Shown here one piece after another: positions 12,430 to 24,100 of a DNA stretch of 64,000 nt. Under the pieces are notes generated by a model that was given only the letters and a program-made list of their open reading frames with translations, had not been told where the DNA came from and did no database searches. Source of the DNA: Gonium pectorale (taxonomy: Eukaryota; Chlorophyta; Chlorophyceae; Chlamydomonadales; Volvocaceae); contig LSYV01000009.1 in the NCBI GenBank assembly GCA_001584585.1, positions 1,767,157-1,831,156 of the forward strand, in the 5' to 3' direction. Position 1 is the stretch's first letter. Each line of letters begins with the position of its first letter. The translations under genes and the position numbers were made by a program.

Positions 12430-13811
12430 TGCGGCGGTAAGGCAAGAGCCGGAACTTTCAAGCGAACAACGAAGATGCCGGGTGCGGACCGGCGTTGCGC
12501 CGAACGCGCACGATCTGCCGACGATGACCTGCCGGTGCGCTTGGATGCGTGCGTTGCGCCACCGACGACCCAGGGGTCAATACCGGACCAAACTAATTCC
12601 TGCAGGAGGCCGGCTAGGGATATCCTGAAACAGCTCCAAAGCTATGTCGATGGTCGCGCGCGTGGCGCCCTTAATCAGATGCCGCTGCCACCTGCGTCGA
12701 CATCTTGCCAGTGCTGCCGGTGGGTCGGCTCCAGGTGCAGCCACAGGTGCCCGCTGACGCGGTACGCTGCCCATACAGCAGGGCTGCGTCCACTTGGCCT
12801 TGTTTAAGGTCGCCGGTGCATCGCTCCAGTTTCTTAATCAAACTGTCGCCTCATCGCAGGATGCGATACACCGCATTAGCAACTCACCAGACTCCTCCGC
12901 CCCGACCAAAACGATACCTTTCATGCCGATCCTACCAACAGTGGCAACGCTCCAAACACGGTGAAAGAGGTGTGTTCAGATGCTCCAAGGTTGCGTCCGT
13001 GAATGTCACGGCCACCAGAGGAACAGTCTAGCATTGGGCTCTCGTATGACCGCACCTACAGGTAAAGCGACCAAACGAAAGCCAGACATGCGGAGGGCTG
13101 AAGGTGGAGCAGGGAGGTGCGCACCTCCTCTACACGCACCCACCCCGACCGCCTCGTACTAAAGGCACCAACATGGAGGTCGTGTTGCGTAGAGCCCTGT
13201 GAGGCCCACAACCGCACATAAGGGACGCCCGCTGTCGTGCATCGCAACACACCGTTCCTGCAGGCAACTTGCTGCCCACCACACCCTTCCTTGCGTGCCA
13301 TGGGGCCAAGCCGGCGACTCCGAACACAGCAGCTCGCCATCACGTCTCTTAACCGAACGTCCGTACTAGTGTAGCGCGTATGCTACGTTGGCTAGGTGGT
13401 GGGTTGCTCCCCAGCTCCCGTGCCACCGCTGCCACGTAAGCTCCGCGGGAGGCACGGCTTACGGGAAAACGGCCTGAAAGTGCCCCCCGCAAGTAGGACA
13501 CGGTCCCTGGGATGATCTCGACTCGTGCTCGATGTGCGTCGTATCGGTTCCGCAACCTCACAACATGCATGACCACTGAGAAGCGCCAGAGAGACATGCA
13601 GCATAAAACAGCCCGCCCGCCCGCAAAGATAGCTTCCCAGGTTACCAGTGTGTCCTGGGCGCTGCGCTTGCTCCACGCGGATAACTTGCCAGGTGCCAGG
13701 TGGCATCCAGCCCAGTGCACTGTACACATGCCTGTCCGTGTTACTTCCCTCCTCCTACCCCCTGCACCCTATCCAGCGCGCGCCAAAAGGCTGCTAGCGG
13801 TACCGCCCTCC
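12430..13811. other. Intergenic region: OPR-like 5' flank and CCDC12 3' flank
   Basis: Both neighbours read leftward, so this should hold the OPR-like promoter and 5' leader on its left and the CCDC12 3' untranslated region on its right. GC is lower than in the coding flanks. I found no TATA box I would trust and no minus-strand TGTAA for CCDC12. The short open frames look random. Confidence 0.5.
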
Positions 13812-15025
13812 TCAGTCCTGCACGCCTCCCTCCTCTTCCAGTCTCGCCCGTTCCTCCTCACGCATCAGCTCCAGCATTGCCCGGTAAGTCCGCCGCTCCA
13901 GCTTGTCCAGCTTGGGCTGCACGTCCCGCTTGAGGTCCCAGTTCGCCTTCTTGGGGGCGATGTTCACAAGCAGCTCCTGCGGAGGGATGGGGGAAGGTAC
14001 GGTTCGTGAGGACGTGCTGTAGTACAGCAGCGCTGTACTTGAGAGAGGGGCGCCCAGCAAGGTATGGGCGCACGGAAAGCCCGTCGGTTGCAAAGGAATG
14101 GAGGTATGGATGCGGCAGAGGAGGCGCGCGGCTTGGGCTTTGAGGTTGCAGCTGAAGGTGCGGCGCACTTGGCGCATGCTGGGCCTGGCCGGGCGGGGCT
14201 ACCCGGAGACGCGCTTGTTTGCCGACAGGGTGGCAATACACACGAGCCAAGACCCAACCCAGGGAGGGAAGCTCGGCGCAGCACCCAAGCCCCCGGCCCA
14301 ACACACTGCAGGGCAGCCTGTCGCAATGTGTTGGCGTTGAGTTGGTGATTCGGCATCTCAGAAACCTGGCACCAGGTGGCGGCGCGCAGGCCCAGGGCAG
14401 CGTGCGTGTGTCTGTGCGCCGAACCCCCGAACATTCCCGACCGCCAGCAGCATGCGCTTTTAGTCACTGGAAAGGGCATTGCCTAACCGAGACCCCCCTT
14501 CCCCATCGCGCGAACAACTGTAACCTGTAAGGAAATTTCCTGGATCCACCATTATGGAGTTGCAGGCCCGCCCCGAAAGGCACGACGTATCCGGTCGGGC
14601 AAAAAGGTTGGAAGGCGTTCTCAACAGAGACGCGTGTCCTCCCTAGGCATTCCTTTCCCGACGCTCCAGGGAAAGGTGGTGGTAACCCGTAGTACACCTG
14701 CCGAGTCATTCTACGCCGTGCCCCCAGCCCGCGCGCCTCCCTCTCCCTGCAGGCCCACGCGAGTCGTCCCCACCTCCTGGGGCAGCTCCTCGGGTTTGGT
14801 CTCCACCACTGGCTCCTGGAACTTGGGGGGCTGGGCTGGGGCAACCCGCTCGTGGTCTATCCGCTTCGTGTCCTGGACAGCATAGTTTCGGAACTTGAGC
14901 ACGGGCTTCTCCGGCTCTGGCGCCTCTGCCGGTGCCTCCACGTCGTCCCCTTGCCGCCCCTCAGCAGCCAGGGCAGCTGCACGCAGCGCCTTTAGCCGCT
15001 CCTTGCGTTCAAGCGCTGACTCCAT
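13812..15025 (-). CDS. CCDC12: CCDC12 / cwf18 spliceosome-associated protein
   Basis: Two exons, 15025-14774 and 13976-13812, joined in phase 0 across a 797-base intron, give 138 residues, close to the usual length of this family. The N-terminus MESALERKERLKALRAAAL matches the conserved 'ALxRKERLKALR' start, followed by the LKFRNY segment. Exon 2 carries the C-terminal signature: LVNIAPKKANWDLKRDVQPK, then KLDKLERRTYRAMLELMREE, a charged coiled coil. In yeast and human the protein belongs to the catalytically activated spliceosome (cwf18 in fission yeast), so a nuclear pre-mRNA splicing role is expected. It is transcribed divergently from the J-domain/PDI gene. Confidence 0.93.
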
Positions 15026-15708
15026 GACCCCTGGAAGCCGCCGCTCAGGCCGCTAACTGTGCAGCCAGCACAGGTTGAGACGCTATAGTTATGCACTATA
15101 CTGCTGCTGAACGGCTTGGATCAAGAGAAAGAACGACTTTCGTTGTCTGGAGGGCTACGAGAACTTTAAGGAAGACCACAAACGTCCAATAAAATCTTGC
15201 AAGCCAGGCGCAGACGACAGGCTGAGGAGCAGTAACACGTTTCGGGTCAGATGGCGCGGATATATTAGGTGAGTGAACGGACCAGCTTCAATGCTTAAAT
15301 GGTATGTGTATCAACCGTTGACTTTGCCGCAAGCGACGCTCACACATTCGTGTACGGGTCTAGAAAGCTCGTCCCTTAACAGCGTGTCCCTATCGCACTC
15401 GACGGGTAACTTATACGCTTAGCGCTGGGCTTGCAACCTATAAAAAAAGATACATACTGTCTGTACTCCGCGTTCAGTTCCTCGGGACCCAACCCATCTT
15501 CTCATCGTAGGTGCAGGGCCGCTCGCCGCACCCTCGCTTGTCCCTGATCTGCGCTTGTGCACACGACTTGAAGGCGGCGGCTCTCCGCTCTTTTCCGCTC
15601 GGGCGGACTCCCGCCACTGCGCATTACATACGTGTCTTTGGCGTGTCTGCGCTCGCCCCGAGAGGACGCGGCGCCAATATCACTCGGCATTAAATAGCGC
15701 GCGCAAGT
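15026..15708. promoter_or_regulatory. Bidirectional promoter, CCDC12 / J-PDI
   Basis: The 683 bases between two divergent start codons are distinctly AT-richer than the genes. They contain a TATA box for the rightward gene at 15439, a CCAAT sequence near 15187, and an imperfect heat-shock-type array GAAnnTTAnnGAA at 15161-15173. That array is one mismatch from consensus and would fit a chaperone gene. Element functions are inferred from sequence only. Confidence 0.5.
15439..15447 (+). promoter_or_regulatory. TATA box of the J-domain/PDI gene
   Basis: TATAAAAAA lies 262 bases before the ATG at 15709, in the divergent promoter. Transcription would start about 30 bases further right, leaving a 5' leader of about 230 bases. 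Confidence 0.5.
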
Positions 15709-18594
15709 ATGCGGGCGCTGGCTGCCGTCGGAGTACTACTGCTCCTCGCGCAGCACTCGCTCGCCGCGAGGGGTCGCGGTGGCGGAGGCGGAGGTGCGCT
15801 CGCGGCGGGGTGCGGGACGGCGGGCACCGGCGGCCCTGGCAATGGTGTCAGCAGCACGGCAGCGCTAGCGCGCAGCAGTTGCCACATGCGTTGCTCGGTT
15901 GCGTAGGCGCTGTGTCGCTGCTGTTTGCCATGCCCAAACACGACACCAACGCCAATCACCCGGCCCGAATGTGACCCGAAAAAGGTGGCGCGCGCGACTT
16001 TTACAGCATGCTGGGGGTGTCGCGGGACGCCGACGAGGCGACCATCAAGAAGGCCTACCGCAAGCAGGCGCTCAAATGGCACCCGGACCGCAACCACGAC
16101 AACAAGGAGGAGGCGGAGGAGCGTTTTCGGGACATCGCTGCCGCCTACGAGGCGCTGTCTGATCCGGAAAAGCGCAAAATGTATGACCAGGTGAGCCGTA
16201 CGGCGGCGTACGGCAGCTGATTCCAAGTGCGGCATGCGCACGGCGACAGGCCCATGGGCGCTTGCGGGAGTGCGCTTGCTTGTCAGTTACGTGTAGTTCC
16301 AGGAATCTGTTGTTATTTCATGTTGCTTGACGGACTTTGCAGTCTCGACGCGCATGTTCCGGGCGTCCTCAATTTGCCTGCTTTCATCAGGGAGCCTTTG
16401 ATTCCAGGGATGGCGCTTGCGGCCGGCTGCAGGCGCCTCATGCTTCGTGCCACGTGTCAAGCCGTGTGGACTGGGCCCCTGGGCTTGGCCGCTGAAACTG
16501 TTGCATGCCGCGTGACCCGCACCGCATGCGCTGCCGCAATAAGCCCTTGCTGTGTTCCCCTGTGACCTTTGCGCCCCCTCATGTGCCCCTGCCTTCCCTG
16601 TGCTCCGCAGTTTGGCGAGGAGGGACTGAAGCGCGGTGGTCCCGGCGGTCCCGGGGGCCCGGGCGGAGGCGGCTTCAACATGAACTTCGGGGTGCGTGGG
16701 CATGCTGCGTGGCCGGCCGGGTTGCCAGTTACGGGGGGGCCAGTCACACACACACACACACAGCAGCAGCAGCTGTTCCTTTTCAACACACACAGCAGCA
16801 GCAGCAGCAATGTGGGCAGCCGCGCCAGGGCTGGGAGCATTAGGAAAAGATTTATGCAACGCCGAAACGTTGCATATTCGCGTGACGTAGCCTGACAGCC
16901 ACGTCGCGGCACCGGAGCGGGCTTTGCCCGGCGGGCGCGAGTGATGGTAAGTACCGCATGGCGCGGATGGCCGCGAAAGAAGCGCAAGACACCAGGGTTT
17001 CGTGACGATGGAAGCCTACCCGTTCCCGGGGCCGATGGGTCATAGCCTGTCTGAGGGCGCGCGATCAATCGAGCGCTCTAATGGGTGCTGTGCTGTCACC
17101 GTCCCACAGGGCGGCGACCCCTTTGAGATGTTCAACATGTTCTTCGGAGGTGGCGGCGGCGGTGGTGGCGGCATGGGCGGCGGCTTCCCCGGCGGCGGCG
17201 GCGGGGGCGGCGGCACCCGCTTTAAGATTAACTTTGGCGGGCCCGGCGGCGGAGGAGGCTTCCCCGGCGGCGGTTTCCCCGGTGGTGGCATGGGCGGCGG
17301 CGGCTTCCCCGGTGGCGGCATGGGCGGTGGCCGCCCCGGCGCCGGCGGTGGCATGGGCGGCGAGGGCGGCGGCGCCAGCCCTTACGAGGACCCCAACGTG
17401 CATGCGCTAGGCACCGACGGCGTACCGCCGGACAGCAACTGGGTGTGGCTGGTGGCGTTCTACGCGCCCTGGTGGGTTCGATCAGCTCAGCGATCCGTGG
17501 GTCGGCAATCGCTGCGCGCCCACTTGCGCGGTGCCGGAGCGGCGGACACGGGCGGAGAGCGCACGCAAGGGCAACATTAGTGATGCACTTTCTCGCCGAC
17601 CCGTGGATCAGCGCTGCAGCGCGCATTACAAGCTGTACGTACACGTTACGGCTACCTGACACGTCCGATTGCTTCCGTGTTGCTGAATGCAGTATTACGA
17701 CTGGCTGCTCTGACGCGCCCGCCGAAACCACAAGCACGCCTGAGTCTGGTCCTCCCTCCCCTGCCCCGTGTCCACCGCTGCAGGTGCGGCCACTGCAAGC
17801 AGCTGGCGCCCAAGTGGGCCGCCGCCGCTGGTTCGCTCAAGGGCGTGGTCCGCGTGGGCGCAGTCAACTGCGACGAGCACAAGGCCGTGTGCAGCGAGCA
17901 AGGCGTCAGCGGCTACCCTACCATCAAGGCCTTCGTGCCCGGCTCCGCCGCGGCCAAGGACTATAAGGGGGACCGCTCCGCCAAGGCCATCGCGGACTGG
18001 GCGCTGGGGCTGGTCCCCAGCAAGGTGGCGCAGATCAAGGACGGCGCTGCGCTGGACGCGTTGCTGGCGCGGTGTGCCGGCGGCGCCGCCGGCACCAAGG
18101 GCGGGAAGGACGGCAAGGACAGCCGCGCGGCGTGGGGGCTCTGCGTGGTGCTGGTGTCCTCCAAGTCGGAGACGCCCGCGCTGTACAAGGCGCTGTCGGG
18201 GGCGTATGCGGGCAAGGTGGCGTTCGGGGAGCTGCGCGTGGGCGGCAAGGCGGCCGACGCGGCCAAGGCGGTGGCGGCCAAGCTGGGGATTGCCGACCTG
18301 GCCGCCGCAAAGCTGCCATTGCTGGTCTCCGTCTGCAACGGCGACGTCGCGGGTGTGGAGCCGTACAGCGGCCAGCTCAAGAGCGAGCCGCTGACGCGGC
18401 ACCTGGAGAGCTATGCGGGCGGCAAGAAGTGCGGCAAGAAGGTGCGGCTGGACGCGAGCACGGACCTCGGCCGCTTCAGCGCGGGGCAGCTCAAGGAGCT
18501 GATCAAGGAGCGCGGGCTGGACTGCCGCGGCTGCACGGAGAAGGCGGACTTTGTGCGGCGGCTGCAGGAGCACCTCGCAACGGCGGCGGCGTGA
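15709..18594 (+). CDS. ER J-domain / protein disulfide isomerase fusion
   Basis: Five exons, all phases consistent: 15709-15793, 15985-16190, 16611-16691, 17110-17471 and 17784-18594, giving 514 residues. A signal peptide ([20 protein letters not shown]) leads into a J domain ([23 protein letters not shown] near residue 61), which stimulates Hsp70/BiP ATPase. A Gly/Phe/Met-rich linker follows. Next is a thioredoxin domain whose active site CGHC (residues 246-249) is split from its Trp by intron 4 ([16 protein letters not shown]), then a second, inactive thioredoxin-like domain. The end is a SAP-like helical segment with a CRGC motif (residues 492-495), resembling the C-terminal domain of ARMET/MANF proteins. 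It should act in the ER lumen in oxidative folding. No KDEL-type retention signal is present; it ends HLATAAA. The exon 1 donor could also be 15772 or 15778, with the same phase. Confidence 0.93.
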
Positions 18595-21141
18595 GGGTGC
18601 CACGCGAGCCTGCTGCCACGTGCAGGAGCAGTAGCTTGCGCTGAGTGGCGTTGGTTGGCGGCATGGGTTGGAGCGAGGTGCTTTCAAAGTCGAAGAGCGT
18701 TGTTGGGGAGAGTGAGTGTCCGGGTGTGGCATGGGCGGGAGTCCAGCGTGTGTGCCTGTTGCCCCTTACTGCATGGAGCGATGCAGCGGGGCCCGCGCAT
18801 GGAGGGGAAGGTACGGGCCTGTCAGGGCACCTACCGACCAGCGACACCGTACATTCAATGAGTCATAGGGCAGGTGTGCTGGGGTGCGCTGCACTATACA
18901 TGGGAGCGGCGCGGCGATGGGCGCCGTGTTATTGTTGCTGCAGCCAGGCGACAGAGCCGAACAAGGGGCGCGCCGACGGGGCAGGAGCTCGCGCCCGCGC
19001 CAAGCGCACGCTTCATTCCTGCTGGGGTGCGTGCTGGGCGTAGGCAGGTGTTACGGAGAGGCCGGCACAACGCGGTGCTGGCCTGGACGCGGAGGACCGG
19101 ACGTTGCCGGTGGGGGCAACCGCACATATCGGGCGTGCGCCCGAGTTGTAAAGGCAGGATGAGGAATCGTCAGGACTGTATACCTGGGCGCTCCAGTACC
19201 CTCAGCAGCGCAGTGGTAACCCTTGAGGACGGACAGCGGATATACGTCGCGCAGCTGTGGTTGCGGCGCCCCTTTGTACAGGACGCCGAGGCTGCCCCCG
19301 GCACGGGTCCGCTGACAGGCTGGACGCAAATCCAGTAGCCGCAGGGCCCGTCGAATTCACGCCAGGAGCGCCGCAGCACTTACAGTACCGTGACGGCATC
19401 CCCGCGCCCGGTCCACAGCACACCGCCCCTGCCTCGCCTGTCCTGCGGCAAAGCAACAACACATGCAGCGAGGAGGGCGAGGAACGAAGGGCCGCGGCCC
19501 TGGCAGGAGGGCAAGCCCTTAGGATTGCACTGAGTAGCGACGGCAGCCTTGCACGCGGGCGGGACCGGATTTGCCATAAGAACCCCTGACACGCTGACGG
19601 CACCACCGTCCGCTGTGCCATGCATTCACACACAGCTTCCTTGCAAAACAGCGGACTCCTCGGAATGCTCAAGACACGCCATTCTCGTCCTTCGTCTGGT
19701 AGGTCGGGTATTGGTCGGCCTTGCAAAGGGCTGACCACTGCCGACCCTGCGGATGCCCGGATGTTGTCTCCTGCCCAACCCGCACGCAGGCGCGATACGC
19801 CCGTGGGGCCGCGCTGCTGGCTGGTGTCCTGAAAAAACAATGCTCTTTCTTTGCCTGAGACGGTGCAACGAGTTACAGGGACGTTGCTCACAACGTGTTG
19901 TGAGATGTGTGCCAAATCCGGGTCAGATGCTGCAGCGCGCCAGAGTGGCTCACCAACTCTGTGAGCAAGTTCCGGGTGCCCCATCCCAGCGCGCGCACCG
20001 CGCCCCTGGCACGGGCGACATGGATTACGGTGGGAACCCGCGGGCCCAACGAGCGCCCGGCAGAGAGACATAACAGCCGCCTCCACCAGAGCCCCGGACC
20101 AAACGCTTTCAACGCATATACGTCGCGCAGGTGGGCAGACTGCAGATCCTCTGGGAACAGAAGTAAAGCACTGCCGCGGTCAGGGCAACATGTAAGGAGC
20201 CCAATGATGCAGAACTCGTGGAGGAAAAAGGACTCCCTCTTCAGTGTCCTGTGTAACGCTCCCTGCCGTGATGCCAAGTATTGTGAGCAAACTATCATGC
20301 ACTACGTACGCTGCAGGACGGAATGCTTGTGCCGTCGCCAGCCTGCAGGCCGGATGCGGCCGTCGCAAGAAACCGGGAACTGACCTTGTCGCTATAAAAC
20401 CCGCGCACATGCTCAACTGGAACCTTGCACACCCTCAACTGACCCCCCTGCCGGCGAACATAAGACCTACTCCACTGTATACACGATCCTTGCAGTCGCC
20501 GTACGCACGCGGAGCGGACGATCCCATGCGCCAACCCTGGTGCCACTGGTGTACGCGAAAACCTCAAATTTCACGGATAAGAACTCCAAAGAAGACTCTG
20601 GAAAAGCACCTGCTGAGAGTACGCCAAGCAAGCTGGCAGCTTCAACATACCCTCTATGTCGAAAACGTGCAGGTGCTGCCTTCCATACCGAGCGCCTTGT
20701 TTCCCGCGTGGCAGCTAGGTAGCGGTGATGCCACTGAGGGACAAGAAGCGGCCGGCGATCCGTGCTCGCCACACGCGGTATTTGCCCCACCCTTAAAAGG
20801 AAAGGCATTATGCGGACCTGCGCGAAACGAACGCTGCCCCTGTCCGGTGCGGCATATGCGCGTGCCGCCGGCCCCAAATGCGGGTGCCTCTTGGTTACTA
20901 CACCTGTGCATGTAGGCCAAGCAGCTCCCAAGCGGCGACCACCACCGCGGCAGTCCCAGGCAGTACTGGTAGCACGGCCACACGAGTAGTGACGACGCCC
21001 GCCCCCCGCCTTCAGTCCCCACACATTCCCCTCACCCGTCCCACCCCAAGTTGCGTACCCAGCAAGTCGACCACAGCAGTTGACCGGCCGGCCAGCACCG
21101 CCGAGTCCACATTGCGGGCACGGCTCCGGCCTCAGCAGCCA
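18595..21141. other. Long convergent intergenic region without a recognised gene
   Basis: 2.5 kb between the stop of the J/PDI gene and the stop of the Pro/Gln-rich gene on the other strand. The first 550 bases are probably the J/PDI 3' untranslated region, ending at the TGTAA at 19147. The remainder has lower GC. Its open frames, the longest at 19202-20086 on the minus strand, show no known domain and no convincing exon structure. A decayed repeat or non-coding transcript is possible but not visible. I saw no minus-strand TGTAA close to 21142. Confidence 0.5.
19147..19151 (+). terminator. TGTAA polyadenylation signal, J-domain/PDI gene
   Basis: TGTAA on the plus strand 552 bases after the stop codon, a typical distance for volvocine genes. 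Confidence 0.55.
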
Positions 21142-24100
21142 CTATCGCTGCTGCTGCTGAGAGCCCTGGTACGGCGGCCTAGGCTGCAGGTGCGCCGGCA
21201 GTGAGAACGGCCGCTGCTGCTGCCCCCAGCCCGGCGCCGGTCCGCCAGATCCCGCACCCGTTATGGAGGTGTTGCTGGCCAACGGCGCCGGCAGCTGCGC
21301 CCCACTGCTACTGTAGCCGCTGAACTGCGCCGACGATACGGCGTCCTGCGTCCTGGCCGACGGCGGCGGCGCCGGGTCCCACACAGCGGTCGCCGTGTCT
21401 GCGTTGTGTGGTGGGAACGCCGCGGCAGGGCCTGCAGCAGGCCCTCCGCCGCCGATGGCGGCACCGCCGGCGGCAGCACCACCGGTGGCGCTGCCTGTCC
21501 CAACAGCCTGCCCGCCGCCGTCGGCCGCAACGTAGTTCTGCAGCGGTTGCAGCCAGGGCGCCGCGAAGAACTTGTCCACCCGGGTGCCACCCGGGTCGCC
21601 AGCTTTGCCGCCAGCTTTGCCGCCAGCTTTGCCGCCAGCTTTGCCGCCAGCTTTGCCGCCAGCTTTGCCGCCAGCTTTGCCGCCAGCTTTGCCGCCAGCT
21701 GCACCGCCGCCACCGCCACCCCTGGTCCCGCCATTGGCTCCGCCATAGCCGCTACCGCTGCCGCCGCGGCCCTTGGCGGGTTTCCCTTGCGCATTGTGCG
21801 GGCCAGATGGCGCCGCCTTGCCAACCTGCTGCTGCTTCGGGTGCTGCTCCTGCTGTGGCTGCTGTGGCTGCACCGCCGCCGCCGGCAACGCCGCGGCAGC
21901 GCCCTCCTCCGGGGCGGCGCCCACCGCACCCGATGGCCCTGCCCCGCTCCTGGCGCCGCCGTGCAGCCCAAGGTTCGGCTCCAACGTGTTGTACGACCTG
22001 CGCCACGCCTCGGACGGCAGCAGCACCGCCCCGCCGTCCTCCCCGTGCCGCACCTCGACAATGTCGCTCATGGCCATTGACAGCAGGTCCTCAACGCTGC
22101 TGAAGCCAAACGCCGCCGCCAGGGAGGCGTCCAGCTTGACTTGCGCGGCGGCCAGCAGCCCCGCCACCACGCCGGCCAGCGGCAGCGGCTTGGCGGTGTG
22201 GGACACGATCTGCGGCTTGAGCGCCATGCGCAGGTACTGGCGCACGGGGTTGAGCACCGCGCGCGGCGGAGGCCGGTGGACGGTGCCCACGACGGGGTTG
22301 AACGGCGAGGCGCCCGTGACGGAGGACGGGTCTGCGCCGGCCTGAAGGGGAGGGGGGAAGCATGGTAACAATAAGCGGGGAAATGTAAGGGGGGACAGGA
22401 GCGGCGGTTGAAGGGAGGGCGTGTCAGGTAAGGCACCCGTTGCGGGTTAGGGGTGGTTCTGTACCCTGGGGTGGCCAGGGTCCTACAAGAGCCGTGCATG
22501 GCTCCTGCCACGCCAATGCGGCCATGTATTTCAAAGAGCTGCTTTGTGTTCAGTAGACAGCGCTATTTACCTACGTGGTGGTGGAGACTGCCCGCCACGC
22601 AGCCCTCCCCCGACTCCCGACAGCACCCAGCCCCACACCCAACCTCACACCCACCGCTCCACCACTGGAGCCTTCCATCGGCCGCTTACGGCCGCACAGC
22701 TGGTCGCGCGGCCCGGCAGAGTGCGCATCCCCGGGCCCCGCCGGCCAACGGCCCGGCTCCTGCCGCTCCAGAGCGCCGCCCTGGCCCGGCGCCTGTCCAG
22801 CCGGGCGCGGCGGCGGCGGCCGCGCAGGCGCCCTCTTGCGGACCTCCTCTTCAAAGGGCTGCAGCTTGCGCGCCAGGTGCTTCATCACCGCCACCCGCTG
22901 CTCACCCCACGTCGGCAGCGGTGAGAGGACCATGTCCCCTCCGCGGCCGTCGCCCCGCGGTCGTATGCACCGATCGACGATGCCGTGGCCGTACGCCTCG
23001 TACGCCTCCATGGCGCTGTTGTACTCCATCCTAAGCAAAGCGGCATCCGGGAGCACGGGCAACGGGGGATGACGGACGTCAGGCGTGGACCTTTCATATG
23101 GGAAGAAAAGGCAAGACAGGGGACGTAGCCGGTCGCTGGGAGGGGGCAGGGCGGCGGCAGTCGCGCTGCCACAGACTCCTATCCCATGTACCTTGGCCCC
23201 ATACCCTTTCACGCGGGCACGCAATTCGCAAGCCGTAGGCATATGCGCAAACAGGGTGAGCATGGGTCGGACGCTGCCGAAGAAACCCCGTCTCCCGTCC
23301 CACCGTCCCACACCCGTTACGGAGCCGCACCTGCCGGGCGGATGAGGAGGCAACAGCGATGTGTAGAGGGCATCCAGCTCCGCCACCGTGCGCCCAACGC
23401 GCAGGAGCGCCGCCCGCATCGCCTGCTGCGAATTGCACGGCGCCGCGCCGGCCTGCCGTTGCTGCTGCTGGCGCACAAAATCCTCCCACGCCGCCTGCAT
23501 CGCCAGCGCCACCACCGCCCGCACCCGCAGCCGGCGGTGCGCCATGGTGTTTGTCTCGGCGGGCCGCCCCGGGACCAGGCATCCGCTCAGCGCGGCCGCG
23601 GCCTCCGCTGCGGCGGGATCACCAGAGTCACCGCCGGGGCCCCAACTGGGGACTGCCCCGAGCTGCGGCAGCGCCCCTGCCGCCGCCGGTGCCTGTGGTC
23701 CCTGTGGGTCATGTTGCCCTTGGCCCTGCCCTTGTCCCAGTACCCCGCCAAGTGAGTCTAGGAGCTGGCTGAGCACATTCGGCTGTGCCATCAAGGAAGC
23801 CAGCGCCCCTGAGGCGCCCGGGTCCATCCTCGTGGCCGGGGTAGGGGCAGCCGTGGCGCACGCTGGTAGGGTGGTGCTGGGGCCCGGGGCCGAAGGGAGG
23901 CTGGGGGAGGAGGAGGAGCCGTAGGCGGGGACTGCGGCGGAGAGGGGCCCGGAGCCCGCCTGGGCCACTCCAGGCTGCGGCTGCTGCAGTGGCGGAGGCC
24001 ACGTGGCCGCTGGCGCCTGGGCGGCTGCTCCCGAGCCGGCCTGCGGAGGCACGCCTAAGCCTGACGGCGGGAGAGGCGCCAGGCTCACAATGACAGAGGC

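Noticed and set aside
16741..16810. CA/CAG microsatellite in a J/PDI intron
   Set aside because: Ordinary simple repeat without further structure.
17040..17403. Pro- or Ala-rich proteins on the strand opposite the J/PDI linker
   Set aside because: They are mirror translations of the GGN-rich linker codons, which lack stops in several frames.
19202..20086. 294-codon open frame on the minus strand
   Set aside because: No domain, no coding-like pattern, lower GC than the real exons and no partner exons; long random frames are common in GC-rich DNA.
19231..20131. 15-base sequence ATATACGTCGCGCAG present twice about 890 bases apart
   Set aside because: A single shared 15-mer is expected by chance in a window of this size; no longer repeat, terminal motif or target duplication surrounds it.
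22571..23030. Reading the Pro/Gln-rich gene through 23031-23330 as coding
   Set aside because: The 300-base stretch has no stop by chance, but GGCAG|GTGCGG and TTGCTTAG|G splice sites join RMEYNSAMEAYEAYG cleanly to the upstream exon.
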